Source of the DNA: Galbula dea | Lineage: Eukaryota; Chordata; Aves; Piciformes; Galbulidae | NCBI GenBank assembly: GCA_013399015.1 | Contig: VWZX01006599.1 | Location: 193,358 to 257,357, forward strand | Reading direction: 5' to 3' | Length of the DNA: 64,000 nt | In this document: in pieces, positions 1 through 11,384 of the stretch | How the letters are laid out: each line of letters opens with the position of its first letter | How positions within the stretch are numbered: the first letter of the stretch is position 1 | Notes under the pieces: model-generated | Databases searched by the model: none | Told to the model about the DNA's origin: nothing | The model's input: the letters and a program-made list of their open reading frames with translations, nothing else | Program-made: the position numbers and the translations under genes

Positions 1-302
1 CATTTTTCATCTGCTAAAGCAAAATTTTATAGAAATAAATAGTACATTCAACTAGTTTACTATGCTGCCTGAAGCACAGTAAACAGTTTTTGTATGCTAA
101 ATATGCACTAGGATACTTTCACTACATACTGATTATAAACTCCAAGAAAATAGAGACAGGTATAAAATATAATGAAATTATAAGGGAAAGGAATAAACTG
201 TTTTAAGCTGTTTGCATGGAGGAAGAAAAGAGAAACAGGTAGTTGTAAGATGCACATGAACTCCAATTAGTGCATTATTAAAGCATATGCTGATTTTAAT
301 CC
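1..302. other. AT-rich unique sequence
   Basis: No gene, RNA or recognisable repeat is visible here. The sequence is AT-rich with no long open frame. Confidence 0.5.
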
Positions 303-578
303 AAAAAGATGATCATAGGACTGGGAAACATGCCCTATGAGGAAAGACTGAGAGAATTGACATTGTTCAGCCTTGAAAAATAAAGGCTTAGTCAAGACTT
401 TATCATTATGTTCCACTCTTTAAGGGGTGGCTACAAAGACGATGACAACTCCCTTTTTACAAGTAGTCACACAGTCATACAAAGAAGAAGAGGGATAATG
501 GGAAGAAGTTACTCCTGGGGAGATTCCAATCTGATGCAACAGGCAAATTTTTGACAGCGAGAACAGTCAACCACTGAA
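303..578 (+). mobile_element. CR1 LINE fragment, old, 3' end missing
   Basis: The stretch reads like the C-terminal reverse-transcriptase and 3' region of CR1: the block around 303-370 corresponds to the usual 'medium-range' CR1 text ending in a Leu-Phe-Ser-Leu motif, and 520-575 matches the later part of the ORF. It carries stops and many substitutions, so it is old. It stops at about 578, exactly where a reverse-strand LTR begins, and the CR1 tail does not resume beyond the LTR at 1,229. The CR1 3' end is therefore deleted rather than simply interrupted. Confidence 0.75.
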
Positions 579-1228
579 AGGGAAAGGGGAGAAGAGAGAC
601 AGAGAGACTCGTGGATTGAAAAAACCCCCAAACTGGTTTAATAATAATAATAATGATAAATGAAATATACACAAATATATACAAATATGTACAAAACCCA
701 ATACCAAACCCAAACAAACTTTGACAGTAACCACGTCACCACTGATACTGTGGCAGTAGGCCTCAGTAGCAGGTGAGTCAGGCTCAGGGGCTGGATCCTG
801 GTACTGGATGCAGGAACTTAGGGATCACTGAAGCGCAGGAGAAGGAACCAACAGGGGAAGAACAACCTCGCAAGGGAGAATAATCTAGCAAGTGGGAACT
901 GACCCCCAGGTTATATATCAAATACGACCTATGTGGGATGGAATACTTTAGTTGGTCAGTTTGGGGTCACCTGTCCTGTCTGCTCCTCCCTGAAGATGCA
1001 GGCTTTACCCTAGACCCCCAACATGAGACACAAGATTTAGCAGTGACATTGCTTTGCATATCAGTCCCTGGTAGTAAATCTAAATATTAGGCCTTATGAC
1101 TGCTGGAAGGTGGCAGAGTCTGCAAAAACATGTTGTTAATTTTAGAAAGTGCATTTTCTCAGAGGAGCTTTAACTGAGAAGTAAAATCTCTGAACAGAAT
1201 TAGTTCTATTCTAACCCAAACCAGGACA
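579..1228 (-). mobile_element. Solo LTR of an endogenous retrovirus, reverse strand, U5 end truncated
   Basis: Read on the minus strand, the element starts with TGTCCTGGTTTGGGTTAGAA at 1,228 and shares long blocks with the LTRs at 31,676-32,393 and 52,386-52,913. These include the start, the 'Ile-rich' AT segment near 640-700 with runs of AAT, and the purine-rich block at 580-620. Compared with the 31.7-kb copy, roughly the last 100 bases of the LTR are missing, and the edge abuts an old CR1. No primer-binding site or retroviral reading frame lies beside it, so it is a solo or broken LTR. The open frame at 717-475 on the minus strand crosses this junction and is not a gene. Confidence 0.75.
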
Positions 1229-1687
1229 AGATGAAAAGTGTTCAGTGAAGTGAAAGTTTCGGATCCAGTTTACTATTAAACTCTTTATTTTAACAAGCCA
1301 AGATTTAGCATATATTTAACAAATTTCAAATTTTGTTTTTCTTTCTTTCTTTCTTCTGGAAACGATTTCTATTTTCCCCCTCTCCAGAATCAAGAGAACA
1401 GTGAAACAAGGGGGTGATTGTCTTTTCTGTGGTACTGCTGACACTGCAGCAGCAAGAGCTTTATGCAGTATGCAGTTCTTTGTTTCATTTTTTAAATTTC
1501 CTTCCTCATGTAAATGTCATATGTCATTTTTAAAACCTTTCTATTGAACATTATTTTCTACAATTTGATTTCAACCTATAGATTTTTTATTTATGAGCTG
1601 GTGATTTTTTGAAGAAAAAGTGTAGGATTGAGCTTATTGTGAGCCTGTGTAGATGAGATGCTATTAATTACTTGATCTTAGGATAAC
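1229..1687. other. Unique sequence with a short TTTC microsatellite
   Basis: No gene is seen. A short (TTTC)n run lies near 1,338-1,356. The rest is AT-rich. Confidence 0.5.
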
Positions 1688-2176
1688 CCTATTACAAGAG
1701 GCATATAGGGGTGCAGGAGCGAGTCCAGAGAAGGGCCATGAGAATGATCAGAGGACTGGAGCACCTCTCCTACGAGGTCAGACTGAGAGAGTTGGGATTG
1801 TTCAGTCTGCAGAGGAAAAGGCTCCAAGGAGACCTTATTGTAGCCTTCCAGTATCTGAAGGGGGCCTACAAGAAAGCTGGGGAGGGACTTTTTAGGAGGT
1901 CAGACAGTGATAGAACCAGGGGAAATGGGTGTAAGCTAGAGGAGGGTAGATTTAGGTTGGATATTAGGAAGAAGTTCTTCACTGTGGGGGTGGTTAGGCA
2001 GTGGAACAGGTTTCCCAGAGAGGTTGTGGAGGCCTCATCCCTGGAAGCTTTTAAGACAAGGCTTGATGGGGCTTTGGGTAACCTGATCTAGTGGATGGTG
2101 TCCCTGGCAGACAGGGGGGTTGGAACCAGATGATCTTTGAGGTCCCATCCAATTCTGAAAATCCTATGATCCTATA
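1688..2176 (+). mobile_element. CR1 LINE 3' end, 5'-truncated
   Basis: A 126-codon frame at 1,711-2,091 encodes the C-terminal tail of the CR1 reverse transcriptase. It contains MQERVQRRAMRMIRGLEHLS, SLQRKRLQGDLIVAFQYLKG and VVRQWNRFPREVVE. After the stop comes the CR1 3' UTR (GATGATCTTTGAGGTCCCATCC) and a degenerate tail repeat ATCCTATGATCCTAT. The 5' end is truncated at about 1,688, as is usual for CR1. It belongs to the same subfamily as the copy at 45,718-46,387, and the open frame suggests it is younger than its neighbour at 303-578. It encodes no finger or palm domain, so it is inactive. Confidence 0.93.
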
Positions 2177-5100
2177 TTAGCCATCTTTTTCCCAGCTGAA
2201 ACTTAGGTATAGCACAGCACAAAGTAACACAAAGTGAGCTAGTGTTTAAATTTGTAAAACAATATTATTGAAGAATTTCAGCAGGATATCCTGGTATTTT
2301 GTATATCTGTAAGAAAAAGAAAACTATTATTGTATGATTATGCAAATTATTGAGTTCCTGTCAGCAGAGATGCCTATCAGTGACTCTTGTTCCTCTGTTT
2401 ATGTTTAATCACATTTTTCTTGGCTTTTTCACCTATTAAAGTATTAGGAAGACGAAACTATTTAAAGTAGAGTGCTAAAATGTGATTCATTGTAGACATT
2501 ATAGCTATTTTAGGAAAGAAAGGAAGCTATGACCTGATCAGCTAAATGCTGACAGACAGTTTCTGCCAACAGCAAAAAGAGCATGATAATTTATGTCTAC
2601 AATACTGGCAGATTCAAGATCATATGTGACAATATTTTTTCACAGGTGGATAAAAGGCAAAAATCGTATTCCCTAAATTTTTTGCTTCACAATTCAAAAT
2701 CTTAAGCTTGTTAATTTTGTTGGCAAGCTTAAAACTATTAAATGAAAAAAAATATTAAATATAAAGTCACATAAGGAGCCTACTTGGTAGCAGCAAGCTA
2801 CTTCAGCAAGAATTGTAGGTCACATTAATTACATGTTTTAAGCTGATGCTAAATGATGGTCAACTATTAAAGAATACAATGCTTATTTTTAACAAAAACC
2901 ATGGAATATTATTTAAACACCCACCTAAGAAAATTCATTTCATATTTAAGGAAGCATTATTCCTTGGGGAAAAAAAGGCTGGATTCATTTAACAAGTCAA
3001 AGCAATGTATGAATTTATACTGCAAAATTATGTATAGTTGGTTAAAGCATTTGCAATGTGGTTAAGTCAGCATGTTTTTCTTTAAAAAATGAATGTGACA
3101 CTCACCATAATGAAAATGTAACTGTGCTCAATTTCTTCCTTCTCTGTGAAGATAGGTTTTTTTTTCATCTGAAACTGGCCATAGTATATCTTCAAAGAAT
3201 ATGCAGGTGTTGCCTTTTTGCCTGTTTCACACTTTTCAAACTGGACCTGTGTAAATGACTGCAGTGATTAGGGTGCATTTTTTTCTAGTGTTTCACTATA
3301 AAAGATATTACTAGTGAGGGAATCAGAAGAGGAAAGGTGGGCTGTGGCACCATAAAATGTTAATTTCTATATGTTTCAAAACTTTAGTATGTCTTAGGTA
3401 ATCTTACAAATATACTTAGCTATAAAGACAAATTTAATTTAAGAGGATAATTAAAGAAATGTTATATAAACACTTTCCTAATAGAGAGCATTATTCAGTA
3501 TTTAAAGATACCTCATGCTAGCCTGCATTTAAAGTCAAGTTATTCTTTATGAATAACTTCTGATGTTTTAGAGTAGATCTTTGATTTCAGATGAGAGGTA
3601 CACATTTTCCTCCCTGTTATTTTTTGTCACATATGCATATATTACAAAAAATTAGGTGAAAGAATCGTATATATGATCATACTAGGCCAAACACCTACTG
3701 ATACACTTCTTCATTAGTTATTTTACAAACCAGAACATTTAGGGTATCCATTAACCAGTATTTAAGCTACAAAATCACAGAAAATTGCAAGTTGTGTGGC
3801 ATGGATTTATATGTACTTGGGGTTTGAAAAGCTCAGTTTGCATCTTTGCTTTACCTGAAATCTCAGACTAAGGTTTAAGTGTTACTTCAGTATTGACTAT
3901 GTATAAGAAAATTATAATATTTGGTATAATGTCTTCTTGATGTGCACAGTGAATTCATATAATCTACAATATTTTATAGAAAGCCTCTTTGATGCTCTCA
4001 AACTGATGAGTTTGCAATCTGTGGAAGTACAAATAGTTTTAAGATTTGTTTTGAACACTGCTCAGTACATGATTTGGCATTTCATGCTTTTTGTAGAGGA
4101 TTTTATTTATTCATTTTCACTTCATTTGTGATGGTTTCTGAAGCTCCTAAACTTCCCCGCAATTACGCGCGATAACAATACATACACATTTAGACGTTTA
4201 CATAAATGTGATCAATTCCCATGAGATCTAACATTCTTTTTATTCTCAAAACTCCATAGCAATAGGATACTAGAATCCATTAGGAATGCAAATAAATACA
4301 GTTTAATTTATTACAGCTCTTACAAGTTAGATATATCTTTAAAAGTCTTTAAGTGTAGCTTGGTGATACAATTGACACCAAAAATTTCACACAACTTTCT
4401 GACTAAACAGGTGATAACATTAACTTGATTGTTTATTGTGTATGGAATTTTTACTTTTAAATACATTAATTTTTGAAAGGACATTTACTCACACTTGAAC
4501 ATATATTACACATACAATGTACATAAACCAGTTTTAGATCAGTCTTTCTCCAACCACTATCTTGTTCAAAAAGAGAGTCCTATATATTTTACATGATACA
4601 TATTGAATTGAAATAATTATGTAGAAGTCCTGCTGATCAGTATCTGTAAAAGCTGTGTATATAGACTATTACAACAGGTCTTGCTCAGAGAACACTCAGT
4701 TTCCTTTGCTCATGTTCTGACCACAAGCTAGTAATGAAATTGCAACTTTTAGAAAATTTGCAGCTGGACTCCTTAATGAGAAGAAAGTCCAGTTGTCAAA
4801 AATCTAGCTCATTTTGAGATTTGTTATTGTTCATCCTTGTTATGGGATTTTTTAGAGTTTCTATATAACTGTGATAGGTAACTTATTGATTAGTACATAG
4901 CCTGTATGCTGTGAAGAAATGTTGACTGCTTGGGGTTTTTTCAGAGAGGAAAAAATTATTTAATTTACTAACTGGCAAATTAAAGAGGAAAGCAAAAGCT
5001 TTTTAAAAAGCAATAGCTAATTATTACATTTCTGATGCATGTAATTAAGTTAAACTGTGAATCAAGTTGTCTTACAGTCATCTGGTAATTTACCTGCTTG

Positions 5101-5229
5101 TCTTAACAGAGTCTTGTCATTACTGACTCTGTGATTATAGTCTGGGTTTTTGTCATCCTGCTCTGGTACTGGATGTAGTGATCATGGGACAGATACAGCA
5201 TTGTAAACATTCAGACATTTCATTGAAGT
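2177..5229. other. AT-rich unique sequence, no gene seen
   Basis: Three kilobases with no convincing coding region, RNA gene or repeat. Short frames at 3,058-3,258 and 3,937-4,131 have low-complexity composition and no recognisable motif. A small local cluster of four CpGs occurs at 4,158-4,171. Confidence 0.5.
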
Positions 5230-5405
5230 GTAGAATAGGTAGAATGGCTTCAGTTAGACAGGACCTTTAAAGATCACTTAGTTCTACCCACCTTCTTATA
5301 AGCACTGACACCTTCCACAAGACCAGGCTACTCAAAGCCCTGTCCAACCTGGCCTCTGACATTTCCAGGAAGGGAGTACCATAACTTCTTCTAATCACTC
5401 TTATG
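5230..5405 (-). mobile_element. Old CR1 3' end, reverse strand
   Basis: On the minus strand this reads as a worn CR1 3' UTR. It keeps recognisable pieces for 'aggctgctcaaagccc' near 5,325-5,342, 'ggaccttt aaagatcac' near 5,261-5,277, and a decayed tail repeat near 5,230-5,245. Divergence is high and there is no open frame, so this is an ancient copy. Confidence 0.7.
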
Positions 5406-7045
5406 TTCTTTATAGACAATACAGGTAATTCTAAACAAGGAAACAAGCAATTTTAGAGTAATTTATGTAATTTATGTTACACATCAGTTTTAGGTTCAGA
5501 TTAATTACACCATAGAATTTCAATGTATCTTATTCTCATTGTAAGCCATAAAGACTTGATTCTGAGTAAATTCCCGAAAATATTCTTCCTGTGAGGATGG
5601 ACATGAAATGGGCATACCCCTGGCTTTCGTTGTTGCTCCTTATTTTGAAAAGCAGGCAAGGTACATAGTAGATACCCAGGAGAACTTCCTGAGTCAATCT
5701 TTAATCTAAGGAACCCCACTGTATTACTACTTTAAAGTAGATTTTATTTACCAAGGAAATCTGGGAAACGTTTCTAAGCATCTTAGATCCTACTTTTTTT
5801 TCATTCTTCTTCCTCACACTTCATTCTCCTTATCATCATGAGAGACCATTTTTAATTGATATCTTTTGAGGTACTTTGCCTGCTTTTCAAAATAAGGAGT
5901 CACTATGTAGGAACAGGTGGGAATGAGTTTTCTCATATATTCATAAACAGGCTGCTGTGTTCAGTTTATCTAACATCAGGTATTTATAATATTTTACAAA
6001 TCATGTTTTTCTCTTCATGTTAAAAAATACAGAATCATAAATATCCTTTCCTTACTGTGCAGTAATTAGCTTATTTGAAGTAGGTCATAGCTCCTGGGTG
6101 GAATAAGCAGATGTAATGCGTGTTGGAATGAAGTAGAACTCTACACACTGTAAGCTCTCCGTGGCATTTCTGAGGGGACCTCTACAAAAAATATATTAAG
6201 ACATTTGTATAGCCTTAAAATAAAAGTTAATTTGTATGGCTTATTCTGGATTTATCATAAGCTTCCAAGAAAATATTACTCTCAGGTCCAATGGAGGAAG
6301 ATGAGTTTTGCAGTTATTAATTGAATACAAAGCTGTATAGGGTGATTTTCTGTATTTTAATACCTGAAGACATTTCCACCTTTACCAAGACAGACCCTAG
6401 CAAACACAATCACTAGGCAATATAGATATTTATTTACATATATTTTAGATATATATTTAAACATATTTTACATGAAGAACCAGAGTCATTAGTATTTGTT
6501 TTATCTTTGCAATAGTTATTTTTAAAAAGTGTCTTACAGAGACAGAAAACAAGATGGCAACATAACCTAGGCAGATGTTTTCTTCTTCTGCATCTCATGC
6601 TCACTGTGCTATATTTGTTAGTTATTCAGTTAGGTGAATCACCTTCCTAACATCCACTGAATTTTATTTGGTTTTTTTTGTGGTTTTGGGGTTTTTTTGT
6701 TCGTTTTGTTTGTTGTTTTTGATTTTTATAAAATTTCTATTTGAAGGTAGGATCCTGTATGACAAAAAAAGAGTTCTTAATAGATGGATATACAATTTTT
6801 GTGTATGATGATCTATTAACACATACCTTTTTAAAGAGCAAAATCTGAGGGAGATACTGAGCATTTCAGACCTTCACTATCCTTTACTATAAAAATATGA
6901 AGCAGTTTTGTGTTATAATTTTGAGAGTTTCCCTCAGATCCTTTGTCAGAATGGAAAGTGAGACAAGAACCTTGCTTCATCCACGGTGGTGGAGTAATGA
7001 GGTAGGAACTTCCAAGAGAACCATGCAGGGATTTCCCTAGACCGT
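5406..7045. other. Unique sequence with a T/G-rich tract
   Basis: No gene is seen. A strongly T/G-biased tract occupies about 6,668-6,727 on the plus strand. The short frames here have no family resemblance. Confidence 0.5.
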
Positions 7046-7569
7046 ACATTTGCAGATTTCTGTTCTAGAACAAGCAGCAGTCACAAGTATTGAGGCCATG
7101 TTACTGAGAACACAGCTGCAATGGGCAGGGCACGTCTCAAGGATGAAGGACCAACGCCTCCCTAAGATCTTGCTCTATGGTGAACTTGCCACCGGCTGCC
7201 GCAAGAGAGGAGCCCCAAAGAGAAGATACAAGGACTCCCTGAAACAACATCTCAGCCTTGGCCATATTGATCATCATAACTGGTCTACTCTGGCCTCCAA
7301 GTGGGAGGCCTGGAGACACACCATCTATAATGCTGCGGATGCTTTTGAGAAAGCACGCAGGATCACCCTTGAGGACAAAAGACAAGGCAGAAAGAATCGT
7401 GCCTTGTAGAACACACCATCTAAGGAGTCTTTCTGCTGTTCCTTTTGCAACTGGTCATGCCTATCTCGTATTGGTCTTTTTAGCCACCATCGCGCTTGCA
7501 ACAAACTCCGGTAGAGCCCTTCCCAAATCTTCATTCGTGAAGCCTAGCCATGATGACATTTGCAGATTT
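7046..7569 (+). mobile_element. 5'-truncated RTE-clade LINE (AviRTE-like) with 14-bp target-site duplications
   Basis: The 14-mer ACATTTGCAGATTT occurs at 7,046-7,059 and again at 7,556-7,569. It flanks a 496-base insertion at 7,060-7,555. That perfect duplication fixes both ends and shows target-primed insertion of a 5'-truncated LINE. The insert carries the end of an ORF up to a stop at 7,409, then a roughly 145-base 3' UTR ending in CCTAGCCATGATG. A second copy lies at 38,429-38,623 on the opposite strand. RTE elements are not standard CR1-type bird LINEs. AviRTE is the described avian RTE family, attributed to horizontal transfer involving parasitic nematodes. Assignment to AviRTE is my inference, not a database result. 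Confidence 0.82.
7060..7409 (+). pseudogene. C-terminal fragment of RTE reverse transcriptase ORF
   Basis: About 115 codons are open without a stop until 7,409. The visible residues include LLRTQLQWAGHVSRMKDQRL, PKILLYGEL, GAPKRRYKDSLKQHL and a tryptophan-containing segment around WSTLASKWEAWRHTIY. This Trp-Ala-Gly-His-Val, Arg-Met, Leu-Pro-Lys, Gly-Glu-Leu and Arg-Tyr-Lys-Asp pattern is the typical C-terminal region downstream of the reverse-transcriptase domain in RTE-like LINEs. The endonuclease and catalytic palm are absent because of the 5' truncation, so no activity is possible from this copy. The first few codons belong to the target-site duplication, not to the element. The frame is undamaged, which fits a fairly young insertion. 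Confidence 0.85.
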
Positions 7570-9096
7570 AAAGTAAAAAAGAGAAGTATCCTCTTGTCTC
7601 ATAGTTTATGAACTAACTATCATAAAACCGATTAAACTTTCCAATTAAAAATTTAGGGGTTTGATTTACATTTAAGCTCCCAAGCACCAGAAAAACAAAT
7701 CAAAAATTCCTTTGTGACATTGAATGCAATCATTTGTATAATTTTCTTGAAAATCTGTCTCAGTTTTTTCACTAAATGGAAGATGGTTACACATTGTCTA
7801 ACAACAGAAATCAGAAAAATTATTTACCTTATGGTGGAGGTGGAATACTGTGGAAATCACTGATTAGTATCATAACTCCATGTATCAAGAGATGAAGAGT
7901 TGTAAGGGTGTTATGGAAATCAATAATATGTAAAATTTATAAACCAGAAGATTGTTTTAAAAAGTAAATATTCCTTTTTATTATGACAGAGGGCTGATTA
8001 GAGAAGACAGAGTGTTAAATAAAAATATGTTTTAAATGAAGTCTAAGGCATTATTACTATGAGAAATTAATTCCATAGGGTTTTAGTTAATCTAAATTCA
8101 CATTCAGGAATTCATATTCAGTTTGTGACAATAATGGTGCTATTGTGCATATATTAACAATTGCACCAATCACTTTTATGCTTAACATAGTTTCATTACT
8201 AATTGTAATAAGAAAGAGTTAATAAAAATGTATACCATTTTCTTAGATTTATTTTTTCTTCAAATAATTAAGGTACTGAAAAAGAGTTTGAAAAAAGTTG
8301 CAAAATAACCTTGACATTTCAAACACAGTCACCGAATAAGTTTAGCATATCCCTGTACAGTAAAAAAGAATATGTTCTTTTGAGGACAAAAATTGCAGTA
8401 TAGAGTCCATCAATACATGTTCTAGAGCACACAGAACATGAGGCTCTGCCTGATATTTGAGAAGACAATCTCTTTCCCCTCAGCCATAGCTTCATCTTTT
8501 TTTCCTGTGGAAATCATGGAAAATGGATGAAACTGAGACAAAGTTCCCTTTCCTTTTAAAAGATAAAAACACCAAGCCATCAAAATCTTCATTGTGTGCT
8601 ACAAGCATGAAAAAAACAAATCGAGCATAGCAAGTAAATGCAGGGATCATGAAGATTTTTTGTTTGTTTGTTTCTTTTTAATGTTCTAGGGCCTTTAGCC
8701 AAATATTCTAATGTCATGCTGTGTGAAAAACATGTTAGTTTCTCTACTTACTGTGAGATGTTACAAGTCTGGAAGAGGTTGCCACTAAGAACAAACAAAT
8801 GATGAAAGAATACATTAGCATGAATAACTAAACATTCTCCAGTAAGGAAAGAAAAGCAAGTTATTTACATATGAAATAAAACAATTGCACTCCAGCAGAG
8901 AAGGAGTATCTAATATCAAAGTGAAAAGGGGACAGTTTTAGGCTCCATACATTGACATCTGTGAACAGAAACAAAATTATGCAATTGTCTAGCAAATTGA
9001 ATTTTAAACTTAATATCTGTTAACAACTTATTAATAAAGACAATGACAGTGGATATTTTTGAAACAAGAGTAGAATCTGTGGCTTCAAGGAAATGT
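7570..9096. other. AT-rich unique sequence
   Basis: No gene or diagnostic repeat is visible. A short (TTTG)n run occurs near 8,658-8,675. Confidence 0.5.
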
Positions 9097-10275
9097 GATG
9101 CTAGAGCAGTGGATGTGTTTTATCTTGATTTCAGTAAAGCATTTGGCACTGTCTCTCACAGCATCCTTGTAGATAAACTGAGGAAGTGTGGTCTGGATGA
9201 TTGGGTACTGAGGTGGATTGTGAACTGGTTGAAGGACAGAAGTCAGAGAGTTGTGGTCAATGGGATGGAGTGTAGTTGGAGGCCTGTGTCTAATGGAGTT
9301 CCTCAGGGGTCGGACTAGTCAGACTAGGACCCATACTTTTCAATCCATTCATTAATGACCTGGCTGAGGGAACAGAGTGTGCTCTCAGCAAGTTTGCTGA
9401 TGACACTAAACTGGGTGGAGTGGCTGACACACCGGAGGGTTGTGCTGCCATTTAGCGTGACTTGGACAGGCTGGAGAGTTGAGCATGGAGACATTTAATG
9501 AAATTCAACAAGGCCAAGTGTCGAGTCTTGCACCTGGTAAAGACCAACCCCATGTATGAGTATAGGTTGGGGACTGAGATATTGGAGAGCAGTGAAGGAG
9601 AAAGGGATCTGGGGGTCCTGGTGGGTGGAAGGATGAGCATGAGCCAGCAGTGTGCTCTTGTGGCCAGAAGGGCCAATGGGATTCTGGAGTGTATTAGAGG
9701 GGGTGTGGCTAGTGGGTGAAGAGGGGTTCTTCTCCCCTTTTTACTCTACCCTGCTGAGGCCGCATCTGGAGTACTGTGTCCAGTTCTGGATCCCTCAGTT
9801 TAAGAACGATAGGGAACTGCTAGAAGGAGTCCAGCACAGAGCCACCAAGACGATTAAGGGAGGTGGAACTTCTTCGTGATGAGGAAAGGCTGACTGAGGT
9901 GGGTCTCTTTAGCTTGGAGAAGTCTAAGGAGTGACCTCATTTATGCTTTTAAATATGTGAAGGGTGTGTGTCAGGAGCATGGGGTCAGGCTCTTCTCAGT
10001 GAAGCCCAGTGACAGGACAAGAGGCAATGGCTGTAAGCTGAAGCATAGGAGATGCTGTATGAATACATGAAGAAATTTTTTTCCCAGTTCAGGTGGCAGA
10101 GCACTGGCACAGACTTCCCAGAGAGGCTGTGGAGTCTCCCTCTCTGGAGGTATTCAAAACCTGTCTGGATGCACTTCTGTGTGACCTGTTCTAGGGAATC
10201 CTGCTGTGGCAGGGGGTTTGAACTAGACGATCTTTCGAGGTCCCTTCCAACTCCTAACATTCTGTGATTCTTTGA
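9097..10275 (+). mobile_element. CR1 LINE, reverse-transcriptase palm to 3' tail, frame-damaged
   Basis: The copy begins inside the reverse transcriptase and runs to a CR1 tail (TCCAACTCCTAACATTCTGTG near 10,245). The palm block with VFYLDFSKAF is at about 9,115-9,144. The catalytic Phe-Ala-Asp-Asp motif is intact at 9,393-9,404 but in another frame, because of stops and an indel around 9,315-9,330. Downstream pieces (LMKFNKAKC, SQQCALVARRANGI) share the Phe-Ala-Asp-Asp frame up to about 9,717, after which further stops and indels break it. The 5' end is truncated. It is the same broad subfamily as 51,145-51,767 and 63,027-64,000. It is inactive. Confidence 0.93.
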
Positions 10276-10650
10276 ATAAGTCTGTGCAAGCCTTTGAGAA
10301 CAAGAGAGTGCTGATAGTATCTTCTCCTCAAGAGGAATGCATTAACACATTCTTGTCTATGAGCTTTAATTTCCTGTGCTCGGAGACTTTGCTCATGTGT
10401 AGGAAAACTCTACCTAAGAGGAAAGATGAATTTGCTTAGATAAAGATTTAGCTAAAATGACTTATCTATTTTTCATGGCAGTGATATTTTAGGACTCAAT
10501 TTATCACTTTAAAATTGCTTAGTTTGCTTATTTAATGTATTTAATATGACTAAAGGCTTTTGACCACATTGCGGAAGTTGGTTATGATGTATATTGGTAC
10601 ACTATTGATATGAACAGACAGAATTTGAGTTATTGAATATAAAATTTGAA
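10276..10650. other. Unique sequence between CR1 and retroviral relic
   Basis: AT-rich, with no gene and no second LTR that could complete the neighbouring provirus. Confidence 0.5.
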
Positions 10651-10656
10651 GTTTAA

Positions 10657-10933
10657 TTATTGTAAGAAAATTACATAATGACCTTTTGCTTGAGTCCCCA
10701 AAAGTCCAATAGCTATCTTATTATCCCTTTTTGTGGCAGAATCCCAGAAATTAACACCTGCAGCATCCCTTGTGCGAGGCTCAAAAATTGAGGTATTATT
10801 TAAATGTGGGTTTGTGCCCTTAAGCCACTTTAACATAGACTTCAGTGTCTTTTTATACACAGTTGTGCTTCTGTAGAAGCTGTGTAAACATCTCTAAAAC
10901 CGTCTTCTCTTCCTGAGATAGATTGTTTCCCAT
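10657..10933 (-). pseudogene. Broken N-terminal fragment of retroviral gag
   Basis: On the minus strand a start codon at 10,933 is followed by a Met-Gly-Asn start, the form used for N-terminal myristoylation of retroviral matrix protein. That frame stops after 26 codons, at about 10,855. An overlapping frame continues from about 10,860 to 10,657, so a small indel separates the two halves. The fragment would cover only the beginning of the matrix region. Nothing downstream (capsid, nucleocapsid) is visible before the sequence ceases to be retroviral. It lies 132 bases past the primer site, as expected for a leader. Gag identity rests on position and start context more than on deep family similarity. 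Confidence 0.65.
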
Positions 10934-10944
10934 AGTTCCTGATT

Positions 10945-10953
10945 GCTCACCTG
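10945..10953 (-). promoter_or_regulatory. Candidate retroviral major splice donor
   Basis: The minus strand reads CAGGTGAGC between the primer-binding site and the gag start codon, where the donor for spliced retroviral RNA normally sits. It is a near-consensus 5' splice site. Confidence 0.5.
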
Positions 10954-11064
10954 TCCATTCAGGTGATGATCCTGCAGGGTCTTGCGATGCTCTCCTTCAT
11001 CGCAATCAAGGTGCAATTGGCCTTTACCACTGGTGCTGCTAGTTCAGCATCTGTTTGACCCGAG

Positions 11065-11082
11065 GTCCCTGTTCAAGTGCCA
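11065..11082 (-). promoter_or_regulatory. Retroviral primer-binding site, tRNA-Lys type
   Basis: The minus strand reads TGGCACTTGAACAGGGAC, one base inside the LTR end. It matches the known tRNA-Lys3 site (TGGCGCCCGAACAGGGAC) at 14 or 15 of 18 positions. The differences cluster at former CpG and CC positions, consistent with decay. This is the main evidence for ERVK-type assignment. Confidence 0.78.
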
Positions 11083-11083
11083 T

Positions 11084-11384
11084 TGTGGTGACTGGAGGTA
11101 CGGACTCTGATATGAGATCAAAGACATTTATTTGCTTCAAAAGTTTGCTTTTATAGTCTACATGTTTGCTTCAAAATTTTACTCTGTCCCTTTTCTAATG
11201 TTTTGATTGTTTTTGCAGTAAAGCCTTGCTCTTTAGCAATTCTACTGATTTACTTCCTTAACCAATATTTATCTCTACTACCTTAACTACATAACTTCAT
11301 TCAATCATCCTTTACTTCCTCCATGGTTTCAGGGCTAGCAGATTCATGCTGCTACCTTGACAACTGTCTGTTTCATCTCCCACA
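11084..11384 (-). mobile_element. 5' LTR of the ERVK-type relic, 301 bp
   Basis: On the minus strand the LTR starts TGTGGGAG at 11,384 and ends CCACA at 11,084, giving short matching inverted ends (TGTGG/CCACA). A TATA box (TATAAAAG) is at 11,155-11,148 and a polyadenylation signal (AATAAA) at 11,132-11,127. Both lie so close that the signal would sit at or before the transcription start. Known betaretroviruses with very short R regions share this arrangement. The partner LTR is missing, so no target duplication can be tested. Confidence 0.78.

Larger units (their letters stand above)
10651..11384 (-). mobile_element. 5' end of a betaretrovirus-like (ERVK-type) endogenous provirus, broken
   Basis: Reading the minus strand from 11,384 downward, the order is LTR, primer-binding site, leader with a splice-donor-like site, and the start of gag. 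The order and spacing are those of a retroviral 5' end. The lysine-type primer site and the compact LTR with its polyadenylation signal beside the TATA box point to the ERVK/betaretrovirus group. No pol, env or 3' LTR is present on the low-coordinate side, so the provirus was cut off near 10,650. Several changes in the primer site are C-to-T or G-to-A at former CpGs, which indicates age. Confidence 0.8.

Noticed and set aside
4158..4171. Local cluster of four CpGs suggesting a CpG-island promoter
   Set aside because: Only 14 bases long inside AT-rich sequence, far too small for a CpG island and with no frame or transcript signal nearby.
7258..7611. 117-codon plus-strand frame in the RTE 3' UTR, matched by a minus-strand frame at 38,709-38,353
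   Set aside because: Similarity between the two is explained by both being RTE UTR sequence. One runs into flanking DNA, and it lies out of frame with the RTE ORF.
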